Below, piece after piece: positions 8,247 through 16,438 of a stretch of DNA of 64,000 nt. The notes beneath the pieces were generated by a model. That model saw only the letters and a list, made by a program, of their open reading frames with translations, did no database searches and was not told where the DNA came from. Each line of letters opens with the position of its first letter. Positions within the stretch are counted from its first letter, which is position 1. Origin of the DNA: Methylosinus sporium (lineage in GTDB: Bacteria > Pseudomonadota > Alphaproteobacteria > Rhizobiales > Beijerinckiaceae); NCBI RefSeq assembly GCF_003113265.1, contig NZ_PUIV01000001.1, forward strand, positions 124,001 through 188,000. Reading direction: 5' to 3'. The position numbers and the translations under genes were made by a program.

Positions 8247-10751
8247 TTACTTCACGAAGGACACGTCGAACAGCGGCGGCTCGTCGCCCTCGAAGAATAT
8301 GCCGCGCTCGCCCTTTTCGCGGCCGAATTCATATTTCGCCGAGACCGTGTAGGTGCGCTGCGGGAAGGGGTGGAACAGGAAATATTTGTAGTTGCCGATG
8401 TTGTCGACGCCGAAGTCGAAGCTGATGTGCTTGTTCCATTTGTAATGGATTTTCGTGTCGACGACGAAGAAGCGGTCGAAGCTCTGATAGACGCCGTGGG
8501 CGATGTCGTTATTGGCGAGCGTCGTCCACATCTGGCCCTGATAGCGGGCGGCGACCGTAAAGGCCCAATGATCGTCGGGCCGATAGGTCGCCTGCATGGT
8601 CGCGCGCCAATCCGGCACATTGGGCACGCGCTTGCCGGCCACCGACAACGCCCAATTGTCGTAGTTCGTGCCGCCCGAAGGCGCCCATTTGCTGTCGGAG
8701 ATCACGCGGGCGTTGAGATAGGTCGCGCTGCCGACGAGCTCGAGCCCTTGCACGAGAACATTGTCCTTGCGCGCCGCGACCTCGACGCCGCTGTTGCGGA
8801 CGCGATCGACATTGGTCGTCTGCGACGCGGTGAAATTCTGTCCAGTGACGAAAGTGCTCTGCGAGATGATCGCGTCACGCACTTCCTCGTCGAAGAGAGA
8901 GACGCGCACCGAGCCGTCCGCGCCGATCTTGCGCTCGACCGCGAGTTCCTTGCTGAGCGCCACTTCCGGCCGCAGATTGGGGTTGGGATTGACCAGCGTG
9001 CCCGAGGCGCCGGCGATCGTCGTCAGATTATAGAGTTCCTTGGCAGTCGGGAAGCGATTGGCGAGGCCGATCGAGCCGGTGATCGTCCAATCCTCGTCCG
9101 GCGTCCATTGCAACGAGCCCTTGGGCGAGAAGCGCGTATGATTGAGAACGGGCTGATAGGTCGGCAACATGCTGAGCGCCGTGGCCGTCGAGCCGAAGCC
9201 ATTGGCGTTGATGCTTCCAAGCGATTGATTATAGCCGTCCGACGCGACCCAATGCTCCCAGCGGCCGCCGACGGTGAATTTGAACTCTTTCGATATCCTC
9301 CACGCGTCCTGCGCCCATAGAGCCTGGGTGCGCGTCGTGCCATTGCCGATCGAGGCTGCGACGCCATAGGACGAGGCCATGCCGCTCGTCCAATTGGTGG
9401 TGAGCCAGGTGGGATTGTTCAGATGGAACTGATCCCCATGCAGGCCGAAGCTGATGTCGTGGCCGGCGAGAACGCCGTCCGGCCGCAGAATGCCCTTGAG
9501 GTCGAGCAGCGTCCAATAGGTGCCGTTGTAGCGGACATCCTTGCCGGTCGAGGAATAGCCCACCGGCGCGGCCGTATAGGGCGAGCGCTGATCGGATTGC
9601 AGATAGGTGAAATGCGAGGCCGAGACCTCGAAGTCGAAGGGTCCGCCCGTGTTGGATTTCACCGCCAGCGCATTGGTGAGCATCTTCTCCTGCACGCGGT
9701 AATAGCCGCTGCCGAAGCTCTGCATCGCCGCGGAGCCGATGCTGCCCGTTCCGCTCGTCGCGCCGAAGGCCTGCAGGCCGCCGGAGACATAGGATTGCGG
9801 AATGGAGGTTCCGTCATTGCTCCAGAAGCCGAGCGTGTAGGTCGCGCGGATGGTCGGCGAGAAGTCGTAGGCCAATTTCAGCTTGGCGTTGACCTGATCG
9901 TTCTCGAGATTGCCGGAGGAGCCGAGAACGGTGGCCGGCCCGCCGAATTTGGTGTTGCTGAAATAGGCGCCAGGCCAGCCGTAGAGGCTGCTCGAGGTCA
10001 CATAGGTGAGCGGCTGCGTCGTGCCATGGGCGTAATTGCCGGTGAGGAACCAGGAGAAATCGCCGATCTTGTCGCCGACGGAGGCGCTCGTCACCTCGGT
10101 GTGGAACAGCTTGCTCGTTCCATAGAGCGAGAAGTCCTGCAGCGAGACGCTCTGCTTGGCGGTGACTTCCAGCTTGTCGGGCATGCGCGTGGTGATCTGC
10201 AGCACGCCGCCCATCGAATTGCCCGGATATTGCGCCGAGAACGGCCCGTAGAGCATGTCGACGCGCTCGATCTCCTCCGGCGCGACGAGGCCCCAGCGCG
10301 GCGCGCCGATGCTGTTGTCATTGCCGATGAGGGCGGTGAGCAGCAGATCGTCGGCATAGACGAGACTGCGGGCGCTCGACGAGACGCCCCATGTGCGCGT
10401 CTGCAGCACGGCCTGCGTGTCGCCGTTGTTGCGTTTGCGCACGAACAGGCTCGGCAGATATTTGACCACGTCTTCCGTGTCGATGACGTTGATCGTCTCG
10501 TCGATCTGCTTGCGGGTGATGCTGGTGACAGTGTTCGGCAGAGCGAATTTCTGCACGAAGGCCGGCTTGCCGTCGGGAAGCGTCGGCGACCAGACGGAGG
10601 CCGGCGCGGGCCGTGACTGTGTGGGCCGCCCGTCCCCGGCGATGTCGATCGTCGGCAGCGCCTCCTGGGCGCGGGCCGGCGGAAGCGCCGCGGAACAGAC
10701 GATGAAGAGCGCGCCGGCGGAGACGCCGCGCAGCAAATGATGGCGATGCAT
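8247..10751 (-). CDS. TonB-dependent outer-membrane receptor
   Basis: The 834-residue product starts at the ATG at 10751, after a GGAAGGAT site, with a signal peptide cleaved near ARAQEALP. The plug domain follows (TRKQIDETINVIDTEDVVKY, then IERVDMLYGPFSAQYPGNSMGGVLQI) and then a 22-strand-type beta barrel ending in YTVSAKYEFG. Such receptors import scarce ligands, including metal chelates and cobalamin, using TonB energy. A clear TonB box is not obvious; the segment LPTIDIAG is a candidate. Downstream on the same strand lies nothing; upstream is a DUF2946 gene in the same orientation, and exbB-exbD-tonB diverge nearby, which suggests a dedicated uptake system. The ligand is unknown; copper is a guess from the DUF2946 neighbour. 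Confidence 0.93.
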   Translation of the reverse strand: MHRHHLLRGVSAGALFIVCSAALPPARAQEALPTIDIAGDGRPTQSRPAPASVWSPTLPDGKPAFVQKFALPNTVTSITRKQIDETINVIDTEDVVKYLPSLFVRKRNNGDTQAVLQTRTWGVSSSARSLVYADDLLLTALIGNDNSIGAPRWGLVAPEEIERVDMLYGPFSAQYPGNSMGGVLQITTRMPDKLEVTAKQSVSLQDFSLYGTSKLFHTEVTSASVGDKIGDFSWFLTGNYAHGTTQPLTYVTSSSLYGWPGAYFSNTKFGGPATVLGSSGNLENDQVNAKLKLAYDFSPTIRATYTLGFWSNDGTSIPQSYVSGGLQAFGATSGTGSIGSAAMQSFGSGYYRVQEKMLTNALAVKSNTGGPFDFEVSASHFTYLQSDQRSPYTAAPVGYSSTGKDVRYNGTYWTLLDLKGILRPDGVLAGHDISFGLHGDQFHLNNPTWLTTNWTSGMASSYGVAASIGNGTTRTQALWAQDAWRISKEFKFTVGGRWEHWVASDGYNQSLGSINANGFGSTATALSMLPTYQPVLNHTRFSPKGSLQWTPDEDWTITGSIGLANRFPTAKELYNLTTIAGASGTLVNPNPNLRPEVALSKELAVERKIGADGSVRVSLFDEEVRDAIISQSTFVTGQNFTASQTTNVDRVRNSGVEVAARKDNVLVQGLELVGSATYLNARVISDSKWAPSGGTNYDNWALSVAGKRVPNVPDWRATMQATYRPDDHWAFTVAARYQGQMWTTLANNDIAHGVYQSFDRFFVVDTKIHYKWNKHISFDFGVDNIGNYKYFLFHPFPQRTYTVSAKYEFGREKGERGIFFEGDEPPLFDVSFVK

Positions 10752-10829
10752 ATTCGGATATCCTTCCCCTGACGCCCTCGCGAGGGCGCGCGTCGAATTG
10801 CGGCGCTCGCGCGCCGCGGTCATGTCGCG

Positions 10830-11210
10830 TCAGGAAAAGGAGGGGGAGGCGCGGGTCGGCGCGTTGCTGTCGTCGCGCGAGAAGGGAATGGCGGCGAATT
10901 TCGTGGACGGGCGCGTCGTCGCCGCGCGCAAAGGCGGCGCGCCGACCCGCTCGGCGAGAGCGAGAAACGGGAGACCGCCGGCGCCGAGCTCGCAAAAGCC
11001 GCAAGCGCCGTGCCGATGCGATGGATCGCTTTTGCGCGCGGGCTCGCCGCGATCGCTCGCCGCGGAAGCAGCGCTCGCCACGACATGGGCGACGACGCAG
11101 AGCTTCGTCGCCTCGCCGCCCGCGACATGCGCGCGCGCTCCGCCGAGAGGCGCGCTCAGCGCCTGACCCAGCAGTGCGAAAAGGAAGAGGAGCTTGGCGA
11201 CCGCCGCCAT
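10830..11210 (-). CDS. DUF2946-family exported protein
   Basis: A 126-residue protein with a signal peptide (LLFLFALLGQALSAPLG) and a HGACGFC motif near residues 67-73 (His, Cys, Cys), followed by a hydrophobic stretch, the pattern of DUF2946. Members of this family often accompany TonB-dependent receptors and copper-responsive loci; no biochemical role is established. It lies 78 bp upstream of the receptor gene and probably shares its transcript. The opposite-strand gene at 11320 encodes a second, related protein. Confidence 0.7.
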   Translation of the reverse strand: MAAVAKLLFLFALLGQALSAPLGGARAHVAGGEATKLCVVAHVVASAASAASDRGEPARKSDPSHRHGACGFCELGAGGLPFLALAERVGAPPLRAATTRPSTKFAAIPFSRDDSNAPTRASPSFS

Positions 11211-11319
11211 CGCGCGCGTTGACTCTACCGATTAACCAGACGCGAATTAGCGCGCTCTTCCAAATAAATCCAAGACCCCGCAGATTGTCAGAAGTTAAAA
11301 AATCCATTAAGAGACATTT
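11211..11319. promoter_or_regulatory. AT-rich divergent intergenic region of the uptake locus
   Basis: These 109 bp separate the receptor/DUF2946 unit (minus) from the DUF2946-like/exbB/exbD/tonB unit (plus). They are clearly richer in A and T than the flanking genes (for example around 11255-11315) and must hold both promoters. No convincing Fur box or other named operator was recognised. Confidence 0.5.
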
Positions 11320-11736
11320 ATGTCACACACGGGGGGCCAGCGCATAGAACTGCGGGCGATCTGCGCGATCGCCGCCGTTTTCGCGCTCGTTTTCGCTCTC
11401 CTCGTTTCCGGCGCGCCGCATCGGCTTTCGAGCGCCGCCGCCGATGGACGCGCGGGCGATCAGATCGTCCGCGGCGTGTGCCATGACGCGCTCACGGATG
11501 CGAATGTCGGAACGCCGGGCCGGCCTATGAAGAAAGGGGCGAATTGCCCCTGCTGCCTCGCCGCGCATTCCGGTCCGGCCGTGCTGCCCGACCGCATTTC
11601 CGCCGCCCTCCGCCGGGAGGTCGCGGCGCAGCCTGCCGTCTATCGAGTCTTCGCCGCCGCGCGGCCGCCTTTCACTCTGTCGCAGGCGGTCAATGGCGCA
11701 AGGGCGCCGCCCGCCGGTCCGCTCGCTCTCTCCTGA
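11320..11736 (+). CDS. Second DUF2946-like exported protein
   Basis: The 138-residue product has an N-terminal membrane/signal segment (AIAAVFALVFALLVSGAP), a conserved cysteine in GVCHDAL, then a CPCCLAAHSG motif, and ends in NGARAPPAGP, a C-terminal pattern common in DUF2946 proteins. The Cys-x-Cys-Cys and His residues could bind a metal in the periplasm. It is the first gene of the divergent unit leading into exbB-exbD-tonB. It differs enough from the DUF2946 protein at 10830 that a recent duplication is unlikely. Confidence 0.65.
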   Translation: MSHTGGQRIELRAICAIAAVFALVFALLVSGAPHRLSSAAADGRAGDQIVRGVCHDALTDANVGTPGRPMKKGANCPCCLAAHSGPAVLPDRISAALRREVAAQPAVYRVFAAARPPFTLSQAVNGARAPPAGPLALS

Positions 11737-11915
11737 CGACAGGCGGGTTCCGCGCCGCTGGCGCGCGGGATCGGCGAAGACGGGCTTCGACGGAGCGTCC
11801 TCTTCCCTCGCGGACGGGACATTGCCGTTGGACGAACAAAATCACAAGCAACAACAATCTGCTGATCCGCGGCGGGCGCCGTGAGATCGGGGAACCCCAA
11901 GCGCGAGTGCGTCCT

Positions 11916-12557
11916 ATGGAATACGGCTCAATTTCTCCTGTCACCATGTTCATCAACGCCGGCCCGGTAGGCAAGGTCGTGATGGCCGTCCTGCTCTTGG
12001 CCTCGGTATGGACCTGGGTGCTCATCGTCGAAGGCGTCGTCGCCTCCGTTCGCATCGGCAAGGCGGCGCGGATCGCGCGCTCCGGCGGGCCGGCCGGCCT
12101 GCTCGCGCCCATAGAGGCGGCGGGCGAACATGCCGCGGGCTTCGACCTTCCGGGCGAGTCGATCGGCGAGAAGCGCGAGCGCGTCGCCGAGATCATGAGC
12201 CGCGTCGGCCGCGAGCTGATGACCAAGGCGGAGGGCGGCTTGCCCAATCTCGCCGTCATCTCCTCGGTCGCGCCTTTCGTCGGCCTGTTCGGCACGGTGT
12301 GGGGCATTATGACGAGCTTCGCCGGCATCGCCCAATCGCAGGACACCAGCCTCGCTGTGGTCGCGCCGGGCATCGCCGAGGCGCTCGCCGCCACCGCCTA
12401 TGGCCTCGCGGCCGCCATTCCCGCCTCGGTCGGCTATAACCGCATCGGCGCCTCCTTCTCCCGCGCCGGCCAGCAGGTCGCCCATTATGTCGAGGACAAG
12501 GCGCTCGCCGTCACCAGCGGCCACATCGTCGCCTCCAGAAAGCGGGAGGCTGCGTGA
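11916..12557 (+). CDS. exbB: TonB-system energiser ExbB (MotA/TolQ/ExbB family)
   Basis: The ATG at 11916 opens a 213-residue inner-membrane protein with three transmembrane segments: about residues 12-40 (VVMAVLLLASVWTWVLIVEG), 115-140 (VAPFVGLFGTVWGIMTSF) and 150-175. The GLFGTVWGIM and AEALAATAYGL motifs are diagnostic of ExbB. With ExbD it converts the proton gradient into work for TonB. The stop overlaps the exbD start (TGATG), implying translational coupling. A longer upstream reading frame exists but has no family similarity. Confidence 0.93.
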   Translation: MEYGSISPVTMFINAGPVGKVVMAVLLLASVWTWVLIVEGVVASVRIGKAARIARSGGPAGLLAPIEAAGEHAAGFDLPGESIGEKRERVAEIMSRVGRELMTKAEGGLPNLAVISSVAPFVGLFGTVWGIMTSFAGIAQSQDTSLAVVAPGIAEALAATAYGLAAAIPASVGYNRIGASFSRAGQQVAHYVEDKALAVTSGHIVASRKREAA

Positions 12558-13069
12558 TGGCCGGACTTCCGACACGCTTCAAGAACGGCGACAGCCTCTA
12601 TCAGCCGCTCTCCGAGATAAATGTGACGCCGCTCGTCGACGTTATGCTGGTGCTGCTCATCATCTTCATGGTGACGGCGCCTCTGCTCGCCAAGGGCATG
12701 AAGGTCAATCTCCCGCAGTCCAAGGCGGCGCAGCCGCTCAATCCCAAGGAGCCGATCGTCGTCGCCGTCTCCAAGGACGGCAAGGTGGCGCTCGGCGCCG
12801 ATGAAGTGTCGGCCGAAGCGCTGGTCGACGGCATCAAGGCGATGATGGGCTCCGACACGAGCCGCATCGTTCATGTTCGCGGCGACAAGGAGGCCAATTA
12901 CGGCGAGGTGATCGCCGTGATGGACAAATTGGCGACCAATGGCATCACCCATATCGCCATACTCACCGACTCGCGGCCCAAGGGCGCAGCGGCTGCGACG
13001 CCTGCGGCCTCCGCTCCTGCGGCCCCGGCTCCTGCGGCGGCGGTCCCCGCGGGAGGGGCGACGAAATGA
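12557..13069 (+). CDS. exbD: TonB-system energiser ExbD
   Basis: The 170-residue product has one membrane helix near residues 28-45 (VDVMLVLLIIFMVTAPLL), preceded by the hallmark EINVTPLVD with the functional Asp, and a periplasmic ExbD/TolR domain. It ends in an Ala/Pro-rich tail of about 25 residues (ASAPAAPAPAAAVP), longer than usual. It overlaps exbB by one base and tonB by four (ATGA), so the three are one operon. Confidence 0.94.
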   Translation: MAGLPTRFKNGDSLYQPLSEINVTPLVDVMLVLLIIFMVTAPLLAKGMKVNLPQSKAAQPLNPKEPIVVAVSKDGKVALGADEVSAEALVDGIKAMMGSDTSRIVHVRGDKEANYGEVIAVMDKLATNGITHIAILTDSRPKGAAAATPAASAPAAPAPAAAVPAGGATK

Positions 13070-13785
13070 CGGATGCGATCCTCTCATCCTTCGAGAGCGG
13101 CGGCACGCCAGTGGGCGATCCACCCTCCGTCAAGCCGGCGTGGCTGCGGCCGGCGAGCGTCGCGGGCGTGGTCGTCGCCCATGCGGCGGTCGGCTGGCTG
13201 CTGTTGAGGCTGGCCGTCCCCTCGATCGCCAGCCTCGATTCCATCAGCATGGAACTCGTTCCGCAGGGCGATTTCTTCGAATCTCAAGAAGTGAGCGCCG
13301 CGGATGAGGAACCGCCGCCGCCGGAAGAGATCGAGACGCCAGATCTCGCCATTCCGCCGCCGCAAGTGATGTCGCCGGAGGCGCCGCCGCTGCCGCAGCA
13401 GAAAGAAGTCGTCGAGAAAAAGAAGAAGATCGTCGAGAAGAAAAAGGAAATCGAGCACGATAAAAAGCGTGAGGCGCAGGCCAAACGCCGGATCGGCGCG
13501 CCGGAAGGCCAATCGCAGAGCCAGGGAATGTCGCAGAGCGTCTATAAGGCGCTGCTGGCGAAGGCGATTCGCGAACGTAGCCCGGCGCGGACGGCGATCG
13601 GAGCGGGCTCCGCGGATGTCACCTTCTATGTGACCGCGAGCGGCGCCATCACCAGCATTTCCGCAACCGGCTCATCCCCCGCCCATGCCACATTGGCGCG
13701 CCAGATCATGGCTTCGGTGCACGCCCCGCGTCCGCCGGACGGCGGCTTTTCCTTCCGGCAACATTTCAATTTCAGCGACCACTGA
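13066..13785 (+). CDS. tonB: TonB energy transducer
   Basis: A 239-residue protein with one N-terminal membrane segment (about 26-50, GVVVAHAAVGWLLLRLAV), a Pro/Glu-rich and then Lys/Glu-rich periplasmic spacer (residues 75-150, including repeated KKK blocks), and a C-terminal TonB domain from about 160 (VYKALLAKAIRER ... PPDGGFSFRQHFNF). It should contact the TonB boxes of outer-membrane receptors, most likely the one at 8247-10751. The same C-terminal signature PPxGGSF..FNF recurs in two of the next three genes. Confidence 0.9.
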   Translation: MTDAILSSFESGGTPVGDPPSVKPAWLRPASVAGVVVAHAAVGWLLLRLAVPSIASLDSISMELVPQGDFFESQEVSAADEEPPPPEEIETPDLAIPPPQVMSPEAPPLPQQKEVVEKKKKIVEKKKEIEHDKKREAQAKRRIGAPEGQSQSQGMSQSVYKALLAKAIRERSPARTAIGAGSADVTFYVTASGAITSISATGSSPAHATLARQIMASVHAPRPPDGGFSFRQHFNFSDH

Positions 13786-13801
13786 CCAGCAGAGGCACAT
13801 T

Positions 13802-14326
13802 ATGAGATTGATCTCCTACGCAATCGCCGCGACGCTCGTCTCCACGGCCGTCCTCGCGGTCGAAAATGAAGCGGCCGCCCCGGCGACCATCGCGCCCGTC
13901 GCCTCCGACCATGCTGTCGAGGCCAAGCCCGAAGCGAGCAGCGCCGAGACCAGCGCCCCCAAGGCGGGCAACGCCGAGGCGGTGAGCGTCAAAGAGACGA
14001 GCGCCAAGGCGAAGGACAAGAGCAAAGACAAAGACAAGGACAAAAAGCAGGCCGAGAAGGCGAAGCCCGCCGTCTCGAGGCAGGCCTATGTCAAGCTGCT
14101 CGCCGCGGAGATCAAGCGCCATGCGCCGAAGTCCTCGGAGGCGCAGACCGGCTCGATCCATGTCGCCTTCACCATCGGCGCCGCCGGCCGCGTCGTGTCG
14201 CACAAGGTGCAGAGCGCGTCCAATCCCGCGCTCGAGCCTGTCGTTACGCATATACTCGCTGCGGTCCGCACCGTGCCGCCGCCCGGCGGCTCCTTTTCCG
14301 CGGTGCAGGAATTCAACTTCCACTGA
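13802..14326 (+). CDS. Secreted TonB C-terminal-domain-like protein 1
   Basis: The ATG at 13802, 16 bp after tonB, gives a 174-residue protein. It has a short signal peptide (SYAIAATLVSTAVLA), a low-complexity Ala/Glu/Lys spacer with repeated KDKDK units (about residues 60-88), and a C-terminal domain resembling that of the adjacent TonB (AYVKLLAAEIKRHAP, PPPGGSFSAVQEFNFH). Unlike TonB it has no retained membrane anchor if the signal is cleaved, so it would be a soluble periplasmic TonB-like domain. Function is unknown; it could compete with or tune TonB. Confidence 0.75.
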   Translation: MRLISYAIAATLVSTAVLAVENEAAAPATIAPVASDHAVEAKPEASSAETSAPKAGNAEAVSVKETSAKAKDKSKDKDKDKKQAEKAKPAVSRQAYVKLLAAEIKRHAPKSSEAQTGSIHVAFTIGAAGRVVSHKVQSASNPALEPVVTHILAAVRTVPPPGGSFSAVQEFNFH

Positions 14327-14341
14327 TCGGCAGAAAGGCTA

Positions 14342-14659
14342 ATGAAATCCCTGACCCTCGCGATAGCGCTCTCACTCTGCGCGGGGGCCGCCCTCGGCGG
14401 CGAGCCGAAGCATCCGACCGTTTATGTCCTTCTCGTAAAGGGCGTGCTGGACCGGCAGACTTTTCCGGCGCCGCATCCCGCAGGACGGGTCGACGCCGAG
14501 ATCGAGATAGGCGCTGACGGATATGTCGTCTCCTCCCGCCTGCGGGGTTCCGATGCGCGCCTCGTGACGTTGGCGCGCGACAGGCTGGCGCGGGTCAGCC
14601 TGCCGCCGCCGCCCCCGAGGACAATACCACCTGCGTTATCGTTTCGTTTTCGTGCGTGA
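14342..14659 (+). CDS. Secreted TonB C-terminal-domain-like protein 2 (divergent)
   Basis: A 105-residue product with a signal peptide (LAIALSLCAGAALGG) and one small domain of TonB-C-terminal type: VDAEIEIGADGYVVSSRL aligns with the strand region of its neighbours and the end is LPPPPPRTIPPALSF in place of PPPGGSF..FNF. It is the most divergent of the three. It sits 15 bp after the previous gene and 12 bp before the next, in one transcript. Confidence 0.6.
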   Translation: MKSLTLAIALSLCAGAALGGEPKHPTVYVLLVKGVLDRQTFPAPHPAGRVDAEIEIGADGYVVSSRLRGSDARLVTLARDRLARVSLPPPPPRTIPPALSFRFRA

Positions 14660-14671
14660 AGGACAGGCCAG

Positions 14672-15031
14672 ATGAGACGCTCGATCTTTGTTCTCGCTTT
14701 TGCGCTCTTCGCCATTGCGGCGCAGGCCGCCGGCGACGCCAATGGCCCGGCTCCTGCCGCGCCGGCCCCTTCGGGCCTCTCGCAGAGTAAATTCCTCGGC
14801 TTGCTCTATAGCGAGATCGCCAAGCGCACGCCGATGGCGAGTCCCGCCGGGCCCGGCTCGGCGACGGCCAGCTTTCACATCGACGCCGCGGGCAAGGTCG
14901 ACAAGGTGACGATCGCCCAATCGAGCAGCCCGAAACATGCGGAGATCGTCCGCAAAATACTCACCGGCCTCGAGGCCCCGCCGCCGCCCGGCGGCTCCTT
15001 CGAAGGATCGCAGAGGTTCAACTTCCACTGA
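14672..15031 (+). CDS. Secreted TonB C-terminal-domain-like protein 3
   Basis: A 119-residue protein with a signal peptide (IFVLAFALFAIAAQAAG) and a TonB-C-terminal-like domain (KFLGLLYSEIAKRTP, ASFHIDAAGKVDKV, PPPPGGSFEGSQRFNFH). The match to the domain of TonB at 13066 and protein 1 at 13802 is clear along its whole length, so these arose by duplication. No membrane anchor other than the signal. It precedes the Asp-box protein by 69 bp. Confidence 0.72.
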   Translation: MRRSIFVLAFALFAIAAQAAGDANGPAPAAPAPSGLSQSKFLGLLYSEIAKRTPMASPAGPGSATASFHIDAAGKVDKVTIAQSSSPKHAEIVRKILTGLEAPPPPGGSFEGSQRFNFH

Positions 15032-15100
15032 CGCGCGGGAGGGCGGCGGCTCTCCATTCCCTCGACCAGATTTTCCGCTTCCGCTGAGAAAGACATCGCC

Positions 15101-16438
15101 ATGAAACGCGCCGCGCTCGCTCTGCTGTCCCTTCTCGCCGCTTCGAGCGCGCTCGCGCAGGAGAAAGAAGCGGAGAAAGGCGCCCAAGAGAAAATGGGCC
15201 GGATGGCCCATGCCGCGGCGCCCGCCTGCGCCGATCCGCTGCCCAGATGCGCAGTCAGCGCGACGCCCTCCTTCGGCGCCGATGGGCGGCTGTGGCTGAC
15301 CTATTCCGTCGCCGGCAAGGTCTATGGCGCAATGTCTCGCGACAATGGCGGGAGCTTCGCGCCGCCTTTCGTCATAGCGGCGCCGGCGGGAACGCTCGAC
15401 GACAATGGCGAGGCGCGGCCCAAGATCGTCGCTCTGGCCGATGGGACCTTGCTGGCGAGCTACACCACGCGGCCCGAGAAAAGTTACGAAGGCACGGTGT
15501 TCGTCACGCGCTCGACCGATGAGGGCCGGAGCTTCGCGCCGCCGCAGCCGCTCGTCGACGACAAGGGCCAGCGCTTCGAGACCTTCATCCTCGGCCCCAA
15601 AGGGCGCCTCTTCGCCGCTTGGCTCGACAAGCGCGACGCCGCCAGAGCGAAAGCCGCCGGCGAGAGCTTCGAGGGCAGCGGCATAGCGGTCGCCTGGTCC
15701 GATGATGCGGGCAAGAGCTTTTCCGGCAAGAGCATTCTGCTCGATCACAGCTGCGAATGCTGCCGCATCGGCGCGGCGCTCGATCGCGACGGCCAGCCCG
15801 TCTTCATCTGGCGGCATGTGTTCGAGAATAATCGCCGCGACCATATGGCCGCCAAGCTCTCCGCCGACGGCAAGACGCTGACCGGCGCGCGCGTCAGCCT
15901 CGACGATTGGGCGACGAGTTGCCCGCATCAGGGCCCGGCCCTGGCGATCGACGCCGCCGGGCGCTGGCATATCGCCTGGTTCACGCGCGGCAAGACGCGC
16001 CAGGGCCTCTTCTATGCGCGCAGCGAGGATGGCGGCAAGAGCTTCTCCGAGCCCGAGCGCATCGGCGACGCCGAGCGAGCCCCGCAGCGTCCGCAGCTGC
16101 TCGCCTCTGGCGGCGCGCTCTATCGCGCTTGGAAAGAGTTCGACGGAACGACGACGACGATCCTCGCGCAGATCTCGCGCGACGGCGGCAAGAGCTTCGA
16201 CGCGCCGCGCGCGCTCGCGCAGACCGCCGAGGCCTCCGATCATCCGCTCCTCGCCGAGAGCAAGGGCGTCGTCTATCTCTCCTGGCTGACGCATGAGGAG
16301 GGCTATCGGCTGATCCCGCTGCAGCGGGACCATGCGCGAGCGCCCGCGCGCAACGCGACTGCGGGGCTCGCGAAGAAACAGCGAGCGGCGCCGACGCCGA
16401 TCGTCAGCAGGCGACGAGCTGCGTCTGCGTCACTTTGA
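15101..16438 (+). CDS. Exported Asp-box (BNR/sialidase-fold) protein with Cys-x-Cys-Cys motif
   Basis: The 445-residue product has a signal peptide (LALLSLLAASSALAQ) and several Asp-box repeats (SRDNGGSFAPP, STDEGRSFAPP, SDDAGKSFSGK, SEDGGKSFSEP, SRDGGKSFDAP), the mark of a six-bladed beta propeller. A DHSCECCRIG segment near residues 216-225 and a second Cys-His pair (SCPHQGP) suggest metal binding rather than sialidase chemistry; the sialidase catalytic Arg triad was not traced. It ends the TonB operon, so a role in periplasmic or surface handling of the imported ligand is inferred. Its last 35 bp overlap the convergent NusG-like gene, and the Arg/Ala-rich tail after LIPLQ may not be native. 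Confidence 0.78.
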   Translation: MKRAALALLSLLAASSALAQEKEAEKGAQEKMGRMAHAAAPACADPLPRCAVSATPSFGADGRLWLTYSVAGKVYGAMSRDNGGSFAPPFVIAAPAGTLDDNGEARPKIVALADGTLLASYTTRPEKSYEGTVFVTRSTDEGRSFAPPQPLVDDKGQRFETFILGPKGRLFAAWLDKRDAARAKAAGESFEGSGIAVAWSDDAGKSFSGKSILLDHSCECCRIGAALDRDGQPVFIWRHVFENNRRDHMAAKLSADGKTLTGARVSLDDWATSCPHQGPALAIDAAGRWHIAWFTRGKTRQGLFYARSEDGGKSFSEPERIGDAERAPQRPQLLASGGALYRAWKEFDGTTTTILAQISRDGGKSFDAPRALAQTAEASDHPLLAESKGVVYLSWLTHEEGYRLIPLQRDHARAPARNATAGLAKKQRAAPTPIVSRRRAASASL

